DNA of 22,007 nucleotides from an uncultured Verrucomicrobiota bacterium (GTDB lineage: Bacteria > Verrucomicrobiota > Verrucomicrobiia > Opitutales > Opitutaceae): contig CAIXIZ010000276.1 of assembly GCA_903919625.1 (NCBI GenBank), positions 1 through 22,007 on the forward strand, in the 5' to 3' direction. Of this stretch, positions 15,102 to 22,007 are shown in pieces. The notes under the pieces were generated by a model. That model was not told where the DNA came from. It did no database searches and saw nothing but the letters and a program-made list of their open reading frames with translations. The position numbers and the translations under genes are program-made. The number at the start of each line of letters is the position of its first letter. The first letter of the stretch is position 1.

Positions 15102-16061
15102 ATGCGTCCGGCCGTCATCTTATCCGCCACTCTGGCGCTTTTCGCCCTGGCGGGCTGCGGCCGGCCGGTGGCCCCGGGCTGGCAGGGCTATCTCGAAGGA
15201 GATTTTGTCTACGTTGCGGCGCCGCTCGCCGGCCAAGTGGAGCAGCTCGCGGTGGCCAAGGGGACGCGGGTCGAAAAGGGCGCGCCGTTGTTCACGTTGG
15301 AACGCGCCAGCGAGCTGGCGGCCCAACGCGAGGCGGCCGCGCAGCTGCAAACCGTCCAGGCCCGGCTCGCCGACCTGCAAAAGGGCGCCCGTCCGACCGA
15401 GCTGGACGCGCTGGCGGCCCGGCTGGCCCAGGCCCGCACCGCCGCCGACCTCACCTCGCGGGAACTTGACCGGGTCACCCGGCTCCATGACACCAAAGTT
15501 CTCAGCGACGACGACTTCGACCACGCCCGCCTCGCACACGAGGCCAACCAGCGGCAAATCGCCGAAGCGGAGGCGCAGCTTGCCACAGCCCGGCTGAGCG
15601 CCCGGCCGGATGCCCTTGCCGCCACGGAGGCCGAAATCACCGCCGCCCGGGCCGCCTTGGAACGTGCCGACTGGAATGTCGCCCAGAAAGCCCAGGCTGC
15701 ACCGGGCGCGGCTTTCGTTTTTGACACGCTCTTTCGGGAGGGGGAGTTCGCTCCCGCCGGAGCCCCCGTCATCGCCCTGCTGCCCCCGGAAAACCTGAAG
15801 GCCCGCTTTTTTGTGTCCGAACAGGAGTTTGGTGCGCTGCGGGCTGGCGACACCGTGCAGGTCTCGGTCACCGGCCGGTCATCGCCGCTGACCGCCCACG
15901 TCAGCTACCTCTCGCCGCAGCCTGAATATACGCCCCCCATCCTCTACAACCGCGACAACCGCGCGAAACTCGTGTTCATGGTCGAGGCCATTTTCGCCGA
16001 TCCCGTTGTCGTCCGCGACCTCCATCCCGGGCAGCCCGTGGAGGTGGTCCGGACAAAATGA
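15102..16061 (+). CDS. HlyD/YbhG-type membrane fusion lipoprotein of an ABC exporter
   Basis: This 319-residue periplasmic adaptor has a lipoprotein signal: a hydrophobic stretch then lipobox LAGC with Cys19. Residues 27-67 are the first half of a biotinyl-lipoyl-like domain (GYLEGDFVYVAAPLAGQV, VEKGAPLFTLE). A long alpha-helical coiled-coil hairpin runs from about 70 to 195, rich in Ala, Gln, Arg and Glu, and the second lipoyl half and beta-barrel follow (LFREGEFAPAGAPVIALLPP, LKARFFVSEQEFGALRAGDTV). HlyD proteins link an inner-membrane pump to an outer-membrane channel. The YYY-like tail PEYTPPILYNRDNRAKLVF is typical of YbhG relatives. No TolC-like gene is in the window. The stop overlaps the ATPase start (ATGA), showing translational coupling. 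The substrate is unknown. Confidence 0.92.
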   Translation: MRPAVILSATLALFALAGCGRPVAPGWQGYLEGDFVYVAAPLAGQVEQLAVAKGTRVEKGAPLFTLERASELAAQREAAAQLQTVQARLADLQKGARPTELDALAARLAQARTAADLTSRELDRVTRLHDTKVLSDDDFDHARLAHEANQRQIAEAEAQLATARLSARPDALAATEAEITAARAALERADWNVAQKAQAAPGAAFVFDTLFREGEFAPAGAPVIALLPPENLKARFFVSEQEFGALRAGDTVQVSVTGRSSPLTAHVSYLSPQPEYTPPILYNRDNRAKLVFMVEAIFADPVVVRDLHPGQPVEVVRTK

Positions 16062-16996
16062 TTTCCCCGATGCCCGCGACGGATCTCGCCATCGACGTTG
16101 CCGGTGTCACCAAAAGATTCGGCGATAAAACGGTCGTCAGCGCCATCGACCTCTCCGTCCGGCGCGGCGAAATCTTCGGTTTTCTCGGTCCCAACGGTTC
16201 CGGCAAGACCACGTTCATCCGGATGCTCTGCGGCCTGCTCACCCCGGACGCCGGCACCGGCACCTGTCTCGGCTATGACGTGCGCACGCAGCAGCGCGAC
16301 ATCAAGCGTCATGTCGGCTACATGACCCAGCGCTTCAGCTATTATGAGGATCTTACCATCCGCGAAAACCTCGATTTCATTGCCCGCCTTTATGCCATAC
16401 CCGACCGCCGGGCCGCCGTGGAACGCAGCCTCGAGCGGCTCGGCCTGCAGCATCGCAGCCGGCAGCTGGCGGGACATCTGTCCGGTGGCTGGAAGCAGCG
16501 CCTCGCCCTTGCCGCCTGCCTCATCCATGCGCCCCAGCTGCTGCTCCTCGACGAACCGACCGCCGGGGTGGATCCCAAGGCGCGCCGCGAGTTTTGGGAT
16601 GAGATCCACCGGCTGGCCGCCGACGGGCTCACCGTGCTCATCACCACGCATTACATGGACGAAGCCGAGCGCTGCCACCGCCTCGCCTATCTCGCCTACG
16701 GCCATCTGCTCGCCCGCGGCACGGTCGCCGAGGTGATCGCCACCGCACAGCTGACCACCTGGACCGTCACCGGTCCCGCCCTGCCGGCGCTGGCGGCCCG
16801 CCTGCGCGGCCGGGCAGGGGTCGAGCAGGTGGTGGCGTTTGGCAACACCCTGCATGTGAGCGGGGGCAGCGCCGGGCAGCTCGACGCGGCCATCGCCGCC
16901 GTGCGCACGCCCGCGCACGAATGGACCCGCGTGCGTTCGGGACTGGAGGACGTGTTCATCAGCCTCATGGGCGGGGCGGAGGACAATTTCTCATGA
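16058..16996 (+). CDS. ABC exporter ATP-binding protein (ABC-2 / YbhF-like)
   Basis: This 312-residue cytoplasmic ATPase has a complete nucleotide-binding domain: Walker A GPNGSGKTT (44-52), Q-loop Gln91 in YMTQRFSYYEDLT, signature LSGGWKQR (141-148), Walker B LLLLDEPTAGVD (161-172, Glu166 catalytic) and His198 in the switch loop. The region 215-312 is the extra C-terminal part seen in DrrA/YbhF-type exporters. There is a single NBD, so the active transporter should have two copies. It overlaps the adaptor by four bases and the permease by four bases (ATGA in both cases), fixing the three as one operon. The family is certain and the substrate is not; drug, lipid or cell-envelope export are all possible. 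Confidence 0.95.
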   Translation: MISPMPATDLAIDVAGVTKRFGDKTVVSAIDLSVRRGEIFGFLGPNGSGKTTFIRMLCGLLTPDAGTGTCLGYDVRTQQRDIKRHVGYMTQRFSYYEDLTIRENLDFIARLYAIPDRRAAVERSLERLGLQHRSRQLAGHLSGGWKQRLALAACLIHAPQLLLLDEPTAGVDPKARREFWDEIHRLAADGLTVLITTHYMDEAERCHRLAYLAYGHLLARGTVAEVIATAQLTTWTVTGPALPALAARLRGRAGVEQVVAFGNTLHVSGGSAGQLDAAIAAVRTPAHEWTRVRSGLEDVFISLMGGAEDNFS

Positions 16997-18126
16997 GCGG
17001 CTTCGCCTTCCACCGGCTCTGGGCCGTCGTGCTCAAGGAGTTCATCCAGATGCGCCGCGACCGCGCGACCTGTGGCATGATGATCGGCATCCCGCTGCTC
17101 CAGCTCACGCTCTGCGGCTTCGCCAGCAACTCCGACCCCAAGCATCTGTCCACCGCCATCCGGTCCGCCGACCAGGGGCCGTTTGCGCGCACGCTGGTCG
17201 CCGCCCTGCGGCACTCCGGATACTTCAATCTCGACCACGAGGCCGCCACGGAGGCGGAGACCCAGCGCCTGCTCCAGCTGGGCGAAGTGCAGTTCGTCAT
17301 CAACATTCCCGAGGATTTTTCCCGCAAACTGGCGCGGGGCGAGCAGCCCACCGTGCTCCTCGAGGCCGATGCCACCGACCCCGCCGCGACCGGCCCCGCC
17401 CTCTCCGCCCTGAATGCGCTCTCTGCGACGGTGTTCAACCGCGATCTGACCGGCCCGCTGGCCGGGCGGCGGGCGCGTTCCGGCCCCGTCAATTTCTCCA
17501 TCCATGCGCACTACAACCCCGAGAACATCACCCAGTACAACGTCGTCCCCGGCCTCATGGGGGTCGTGCTCACGATGACGATGGTCGTCATCACCGCGCT
17601 CGCCATCACGCGCGAGCGGGAGCGCGGCACGATGGAAAATCTCCTCGCCACGCCGGTGCGCCCGTTTGAGGTGATGGTCGGAAAAATTCTCCCCTACATC
17701 ATCGTCGGGTATGTGCAGGTGACCCTCATTTTGCTCGCCGCCCACTTCTTCTTTGACGTGCCCATGTTGGGCAGCCTGCCGCTGCTCTACGCGGTGGCGC
17801 TGCTCTTTATTGCCGCCAACCTGGCGATGGGCATCACCTTCTCGACGCTGGCCAAAAACCAGCTCCAGGCGACCCAAATGGCGACGTTCTTCTTTTTGCC
17901 CTCCATATTGCTCTCCGGCTTCATGTTTCCGTTCCGCGGCATGCCGGAGTGGGCGCAATGGCTCGGCTCCTGCCTGCCCAACACCCATTTCCTGCGCATC
18001 GTGCGGGGAATTTTGCTGAAGGGCAACGGCCTCGCCGAGATCACGCCCGAAATCTGGCCCATCCTCATCTTTCTCGCCATCGTGATGACCATTGCCGTAA
18101 AACGCTACCGGCAGACGCTGGATTGA
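16993..18126 (+). CDS. ABC-2 type exporter permease (YbhS/YbhR-like)
   Basis: This 377-residue inner-membrane protein has the ABC-2 layout: a cytoplasmic start (LWAVVLKEFIQMRRDR), one helix (about 26-43), a large extracytoplasmic domain (about 44-180), then five helices from about 182 to 370. Family marks include ITRERERGTMENLLATPVRPFEVMVGK in two adjacent blocks (RERERGTMENLLATPV), SGFMFPFRGMPEWAQWLG, and LPNTHFLRIVRGILLKG. The frame is open further upstream, but ATG 16993 overlaps the ATPase stop by four bases and gives the standard N-terminus. Only one permease gene is present, while the E. coli ybh cluster has two, so a homodimer is expected. It ends 8 bases from the facing MscS gene. Confidence 0.94.
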   Translation: MSGFAFHRLWAVVLKEFIQMRRDRATCGMMIGIPLLQLTLCGFASNSDPKHLSTAIRSADQGPFARTLVAALRHSGYFNLDHEAATEAETQRLLQLGEVQFVINIPEDFSRKLARGEQPTVLLEADATDPAATGPALSALNALSATVFNRDLTGPLAGRRARSGPVNFSIHAHYNPENITQYNVVPGLMGVVLTMTMVVITALAITRERERGTMENLLATPVRPFEVMVGKILPYIIVGYVQVTLILLAAHFFFDVPMLGSLPLLYAVALLFIAANLAMGITFSTLAKNQLQATQMATFFFLPSILLSGFMFPFRGMPEWAQWLGSCLPNTHFLRIVRGILLKGNGLAEITPEIWPILIFLAIVMTIAVKRYRQTLD

Positions 18127-18134
18127 ACAGGTGG

Positions 18135-19421
18135 TCACCCTTGCCACCCGACGAGCTGTTTCGCCACCGGGCCGTCGAGGTGCATCACCGAGGTCGGAAA
18201 GGCAAACGCCAGTCCGCGCGCGGCCACCGCCCGCATGATGCCGAGGTTGAGCCGCTGCCGCGTCGCGAGGTACGCGTTCAGGTCGGGATCCTTGGTCACA
18301 TAGGCCAGCCAGAGGTCGAGCGACGACGGGCTGATGTCGCGAAAAAACACCTGCACGGTCTCGGCCTCCACTTCCGCATCGGCCCCGATCAGCGCGCGGA
18401 TATCCCCGACGATCTGCGCCATTTTTTCCGGAGTCGTGTCGTAGGTCAGGCAGATGATCTGCTCGCCGCGGTGGGAGGTGAAGCGCGCAAAGTTGATGAT
18501 GGTTTCGGCCGCGACCGACTTGTTGGGGATGACGGCCAGCGACCGGTCGAGCAGCCGGAGTTTGGTCGAACGCAACCCGATGTCCACGACCACCCCTTGT
18601 TGCGGGCCGATCTTGATCATCTCGCCGAGCTTAAACGGCTGGTCGATGGCCACGACCACCGACCCGAAGAAATTCGCCAGCGTGTCCTGCGCCGCCAGCG
18701 CAAACGCTAGTCCGCCGATGCCGAGCCCGGCGAGAAACGCCTGCACATCCGCCCCCAGGCTCTGCGCGATCTTCAGCGCCCCGAAGATCACCAGCACGGT
18801 GATCAGGGCCTTTTTGATCCAGGGCATGAAGGCCGCGACCCCGAGCGACCGTTCCCGGGCCACATCATGCAGGTGGTCGAGGACGGCGTTGGCCGCCCGC
18901 AGCGCCAGCCAGAGCAACGCGAGCGAGTAGGCGATGGCCGAGCCATAGTCCAGCTGGGCGTGATTCGCCTCCGAAAGTTTGAGCGCCTTGAGGGCGGCCA
19001 ACGCGCCGGTCACGACGATGAGCGCCCCGGTCGGGGCCTCGAGTGCCGGAAACAGCCGTTCATTCAGGGTGGGCACGGCGTGGGTGGCGCGTTTTTTCAG
19101 GACGCCAAACAAAAACTTGGTGACCGCGCGGCGCAGCAGGATGGCGAGCACGAGAAAGAGCGCCGCGATGCCCAGGCGGGGCGCGGTGTTGGCGCCGGGC
19201 GGCACGTTGAAGAGCACCAACGCCCGGTCCACGAGATGTTCGATAAAATGCGGCGTCGGCGGGGGCAGGCGCGTCGTTGCCGGACCGGTCGTCAGGGCGG
19301 CGGCGGCCGGCGCATCACTGTTCGACGGGTCGGCGGGAACGGCCGCGGCCTGATTTTGCGCCTGCACCGCCGGCAGAAGCAGGAGGGCGGCGGCCAGCAG
19401 GAGGTGGCGGAGGATTTTCAT
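18135..19421 (-). CDS. MscS-family mechanosensitive channel with signal peptide
   Basis: This 428-residue protein begins with a signal sequence (cleavage likely after AVQA, residue 21) and a Pro/Ala/Thr-rich low-complexity stretch (23-58). About five hydrophobic segments follow. The last is the pore-lining one: GADVQAFLAGLGIGGLAFALA then AAQDTLANFFGSVVVAIDQPFKLGE, the hallmark of MscS. The beta domain has DIGLRSTKLRLLDRSLAVIPN and the C-terminal alpha/beta domain runs to the end. MscS channels open under membrane tension and release solutes on osmotic downshock. Length and topology are closer to YnaI/YbdG-like members (five helices) than to 286-residue MscS. No Shine-Dalgarno is visible. It is probably a single-gene unit, converging on the ABC permease with an 8-base gap. 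Confidence 0.92.
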   Translation of the reverse strand: MKILRHLLLAAALLLLPAVQAQNQAAAVPADPSNSDAPAAAALTTGPATTRLPPPTPHFIEHLVDRALVLFNVPPGANTAPRLGIAALFLVLAILLRRAVTKFLFGVLKKRATHAVPTLNERLFPALEAPTGALIVVTGALAALKALKLSEANHAQLDYGSAIAYSLALLWLALRAANAVLDHLHDVARERSLGVAAFMPWIKKALITVLVIFGALKIAQSLGADVQAFLAGLGIGGLAFALAAQDTLANFFGSVVVAIDQPFKLGEMIKIGPQQGVVVDIGLRSTKLRLLDRSLAVIPNKSVAAETIINFARFTSHRGEQIICLTYDTTPEKMAQIVGDIRALIGADAEVEAETVQVFFRDISPSSLDLWLAYVTKDPDLNAYLATRQRLNLGIMRAVAARGLAFAFPTSVMHLDGPVAKQLVGWQG

Positions 19422-19473
19422 GCGCAGGAATCTTCAACGCCCGGAGGCGGTGGGTGTCAATCGCGCCGCCGGC

Positions 19474-20193
19474 TCACCGTTGGCCGGCGGGGGCATGGGT
19501 TCGCATCCGCCGCCAGCGCGCATAGGTGAGCACGGCCAGGGCCGAGCCCCATTCCATCACATGATGCGCCCCACCGGACAGGGGAACCAGGGTCACGATT
19601 TTCGGATCATCGAGCATCAGGCTGACGCCCACCTCGCCCAGCAAGGCCGCGCCCAAATCGATGATGACGGGCCACCGATCCATGAGCTTGGACAGCAAGT
19701 TACTGGCAAACACCACCAGCGGAATGCTCAGCGCCAGACCGAACAGCAGCAGCCCGAAGCTGCCATGTGATGCGCCCGCCACCGCGATCACGTTGTCAAC
19801 TGACATCATGAGATCGGCGGCCAGAATCATCACCACCGCACGCCAGAACCGGTTCGTGCCGCTGGCCGGGGGCGTTGCGGCCGGTTCGTTTTCCCAGACC
19901 AGTTTGAGGGCGATCCAGACCACCAGCCCGCCACCCACAAGCTTAAGCAATGGCAGGGCAAGCAGCTGCGAAACGACAAAGGTCAGCCCCACGCGCAGCA
20001 GCACGGCCAGGCTGGTGCCCATGACAATGCCGGCCAGCCGCTGCTTCGCGGGCAGGGCATGCACCGCCAGCGCGATCACGACCGCGTTGTCTCCCGCCAG
20101 CACCACATCGATGAGCATGATGTTCAGCACCGCCCAGGCATACTCCCGCGAGAAGCTGGCGGTGAGATCGGCAAGCAGTGTTACGGCTGGCAT
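19474..20193 (-). CDS. TerC/YjbE-family integral membrane protein
   Basis: This 239-residue protein has about seven hydrophobic segments. It carries the paired TerC motifs: LIDVVLAGDNAVVIAL (Asp29, Asp35, Asn36) and AADLMMSVDNVIAVAG (Asp127, Asp133, Asn134). Its short length and N-terminus (YAWAVLNIMLIDVVLAGDN) fit the YjbE/YkoY branch, which has been linked to Mn2+ export and metallation of secreted proteins in Bacillus; the tellurite link of classic TerC need not apply. ATG 20193 is preferred over a TTG at 20244 because AGGA lies five bases upstream of it. The gap to the upstream membrane-protein gene is only 61 bases, too short for the Mn2+ riboswitch often found before this family. It is probably co-transcribed with the two genes upstream. 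Confidence 0.9.
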   Translation of the reverse strand: MPAVTLLADLTASFSREYAWAVLNIMLIDVVLAGDNAVVIALAVHALPAKQRLAGIVMGTSLAVLLRVGLTFVVSQLLALPLLKLVGGGLVVWIALKLVWENEPAATPPASGTNRFWRAVVMILAADLMMSVDNVIAVAGASHGSFGLLLFGLALSIPLVVFASNLLSKLMDRWPVIIDLGAALLGEVGVSLMLDDPKIVTLVPLSGGAHHVMEWGSALAVLTYARWRRMRTHAPAGQR

Positions 20194-20254
20194 GGGTTCC
20201 TGATGAGGCAATGCAGCCGCGCCGGTCACCGCCGTCAACGGCAATGGCAGGGGT

Positions 20255-20653
20255 TCAGGACGATGGCGTCCAGGTCAGCGCCCGCCAGGCCGCGCTGAGC
20301 AACGACGCGATCATGCCGATGCGAATCGCCCCTTCCAGCGTAAGCACCACCAGCCCCCAGCGCAGACCCAGCTGGCGGCGCAGGGACAGCCCCAGCAGCG
20401 ACACCACCAGCATGCACGCGCCTTCCGCCCGGCCGAATCGCGGCCAGATCATCCCAAACATCCACAACCAGTAGCAGAGAATGCCCAAGACCCAGCAAAA
20501 GGACACCAGCTCGCCCGGCCCGTGTTCCCGGGGATCGGTGCCGCGCGCAATCTGCTTCACCCCAATGTGGCGTTCGGCCAGCACGAGCTGCCAGACCTCG
20601 AATCCGAGGAACAACGGCGCGAACCAGAGCAGGAGTGGAATGGTGGGCGGCAT
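20255..20653 (-). CDS. Small integral membrane protein of unknown function
   Basis: I do not recognise this family. The 132 residues from ATG 20653 form about four hydrophobic segments (roughly 5-25, 49-70, 80-95 and 98-120). Between the first two is a polar loop with LAERHIGVKQIARGTDPREHGPG in part, and a Trp-rich second segment (CYWLWMFGMIWPRFG). The frame is open further upstream, but that part overlaps the sugar dehydrogenase coding region; this ATG lies 19 bases after that gene's stop and starts the first helix. Placed between a periplasmic dehydrogenase and TerC, it is probably part of one transcript. The coding call rests on length, hydrophobic pattern and spacing. Confidence 0.7.
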   Translation of the reverse strand: MPPTIPLLLWFAPLFLGFEVWQLVLAERHIGVKQIARGTDPREHGPGELVSFCWVLGILCYWLWMFGMIWPRFGRAEGACMLVVSLLGLSLRRQLGLRWGLVVLTLEGAIRIGMIASLLSAAWRALTWTPSS

Positions 20654-20672
20654 GATGGGCCGCGGCGCAGCC

Positions 20673-22007
20673 TCATTTCGCAGCCGGGGCCGGGACAAAG
20701 GCCGGGTTGGGGACGAGGCGTTCGACATAGCCGCCGGTTCTGGGGTTGGTGTTCGCATTGGCCAGCAGCAGGTCTCCCGAAACGGGATCCTGGCCGAAGG
20801 CAACGATGCCACTGATCCGCGCCAGTTTTTCCACCGTCACCTTCCCCCCTTTGCCATCCACGGGCGTGAGCGCCCAGATATAGCCGCTGACGTAATCGCC
20901 AAAGACATAATGCTCCTTGAGCGCCGGGAGCTTTGCGCCGCGGTAGACGATGCCACCGATGATGCAATTGCCGGTGTCGGATTCGACCCCAGGGACGCCG
21001 GTATGATTATAGGTGTAGATCGGCTTGTCGAAGGTGAACCCGGCCGGCGGAGCCCGGTTTGGATCCAGGGGCGGTGGCGTGTAGGGGCCGAACGCCGTCT
21101 CGCTGAAGTTGGGCGGCACCGGGTTGTAGGCTGTGCCAGACTCGAAGAAATTCCAGCCGTAGTTGCCGCCTCGGCGGATCAGGTCGACCGCCTCGACCCG
21201 TTCCTGGCCGACATCCGCCAGCCAGAGCAGTCCGGTCGTGCGATCAAACGACCAGCGCCACGCATTCCGTAGGCCGACGGCCCAAAACTCGGTGCGCACT
21301 TTTTTGGGATCGACCGGCTGGCTGTTGAATGACGTCGCCCCGACCCAGGGATTGTCGGGCGGGACGGCGTAGGAGCCGGGATGCACCGCCGGATTGGGAT
21401 TGGGAGCCAGGGAGCCCGGCCGCTTGTCCACATCAATGCGGATCATGCCGGAGAAGAAATTTTTGTCGATCAGCTGGGTGTTGCCCCATTCGCCGTTGGC
21501 GCCGCCCTCGTCGCCCATCGTGAGATAGAGGTAGCCATCGGGCCCGAAGGACAGCTCGCCCCCGTTGTGGTTGGCGGCACGGTCAATTTGCGAGATCAGC
21601 GGCTGCTCTGATTTGAGATCGGCCTTGCCATCGGCACCGGTGGTAAAGCGGGCCAGCCGGTCATAGACCTTGTCACCGTCGGCGTTGGAGGTCGTGAACC
21701 ACACATAGAACTGGTGGTTTTTCTGGTAATCGGGGTGAAACGCGAGCGCGAGCAGTCCCTGCTCGCTCAGGATCGGGCCGATTTCGGCGGTAAGATCGAG
21801 AAAAATGTCCCGTTCGTCCGTCGCACTTGGCGGATGGGTGACATCCGGGATGCGGATGATGCGGCCGGTTTTTTCGAAGACATAGAGAGACTTGGGCTCG
21901 CCGGGTGCGGTCACCATGCCGAGCGGCTGGTCGAAACGCATCCCGCCGACGGCGTGCTCGGTGATGTACGGCAAGGAAGCGGCGGCCGGACCGCCCCCGC
22001 CGCGGGC
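20673..22007 (-). CDS. PQQ-dependent soluble sugar dehydrogenase (GSDH family), 5' end beyond window
   Basis: The frame runs to the last base of the window, so the N-terminus and presumed signal peptide are missing; about 445 residues are visible. It is a six-bladed beta-propeller of the glucose/sorbosone dehydrogenase family, which oxidises sugars in the periplasm with PQQ and Ca2+. Family marks, in order, are PLGMVTAPGEPKSLYVFEKTG in part, QGLLALAFHPDY, ANHNGGELSFGPDGYLYLTMGDEG in two blocks (the His in NHNGG is the likely catalytic base), GLRNAWRWSFD, WLADVGQ and NYGWNFFE. The Gly/Ala-rich residues just before LPYITEHAVGG look like a linker after an export signal. The true substrate and PQQ use cannot be proved here. 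The protein ends PAFVPAPAAK with no cytochrome domain. It is probably the first gene of the dehydrogenase-membrane protein-terC unit. Confidence 0.92.
   Translation of the reverse strand, partial: ARGGGGPAAASLPYITEHAVGGMRFDQPLGMVTAPGEPKSLYVFEKTGRIIRIPDVTHPPSATDERDIFLDLTAEIGPILSEQGLLALAFHPDYQKNHQFYVWFTTSNADGDKVYDRLARFTTGADGKADLKSEQPLISQIDRAANHNGGELSFGPDGYLYLTMGDEGGANGEWGNTQLIDKNFFSGMIRIDVDKRPGSLAPNPNPAVHPGSYAVPPDNPWVGATSFNSQPVDPKKVRTEFWAVGLRNAWRWSFDRTTGLLWLADVGQERVEAVDLIRRGGNYGWNFFESGTAYNPVPPNFSETAFGPYTPPPLDPNRAPPAGFTFDKPIYTYNHTGVPGVESDTGNCIIGGIVYRGAKLPALKEHYVFGDYVSGYIWALTPVDGKGGKVTVEKLARISGIVAFGQDPVSGDLLLANANTNPRTGGYVERLVPNPAFVPAPAAK

Noticed and set aside
16098..16325. Small out-of-frame ORFs inside the ABC ATPase and other genes
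   Set aside because: They are Ser/Arg/Pro-rich shadows of the true frame and lack start signals.
16696..18147. Antisense frame (483 codons) opposite the ABC exporter genes
   Set aside because: The sense genes have full ABC motifs and ATGA overlaps; the antisense product has no domain.
20194..20254. yybP-ykoY Mn2+ riboswitch before the TerC-family gene
   Set aside because: Only 61 bases are available, less than the usual size of that riboswitch, and its conserved loop sequences are not seen.

Overview
The window is a gene-dense, high-GC stretch of a Gram-negative-type bacterial chromosome. No gene-free gap exceeds about 170 bases. A lipoprotein membrane-fusion subunit, a Sec-exported glycine-rich protein, a stand-alone SWIB-domain protein, and a caa3-type oxidase with a matching CtaG together suggest Verrucomicrobiota, perhaps an Opitutales relative. 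That placement is an inference from gene content, not from a marker gene. No rRNA, tRNA, insertion sequence, phage gene or CRISPR array was recognised.

Positions 1-4813 (+) hold a caa3-type cytochrome c oxidase operon: subunit II with a fused cytochrome c domain (its start lies before the window), subunit I with two extra C-terminal helices, subunit III with an unusual extra segment, small subunit IV, and the CtaG assembly factor. The ctaG stop overlaps the start of the next gene. That gene (4813-5877) is one uninterrupted frame joining a pyrimidine-dimer DNA glycosylase/endonuclease V domain to a complete peptide deformylase. A HAD-family phosphatase and the 7-deazaguanine enzyme QueE follow on the same strand.

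Positions 7396-11315 (-) hold a membrane-bound hybrid histidine kinase, a small SWIB protein, and an exported protein whose last 80 residues are almost only Gly and Ala. The last two genes each end in a convincing intrinsic terminator. Positions 11484-14940 (-) are a two-gene unit: an MgtA-type P-type ATPase, then a PTS EIIA-like protein with an extra C-terminal domain.

A divergent intergenic region with a 14-bp perfect palindrome separates mgtA from a three-gene exporter operon on the + strand (15102-18126): lipoprotein adaptor, ABC ATPase and ABC-2 permease, joined by ATGA overlaps. Facing it on the - strand are an MscS-family channel, a TerC-family membrane protein, a small unrecognised membrane protein and a soluble PQQ-type sugar dehydrogenase whose 5' end runs out of the window.

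The most unusual items are the glycosylase-deformylase fusion, the roughly 85-residue insertion in oxidase subunit III, the mgtA-EIIA pairing, and the Gly/Ala/RGG tail encoded by tandem DNA repeats. Most starts lack a Shine-Dalgarno sequence.
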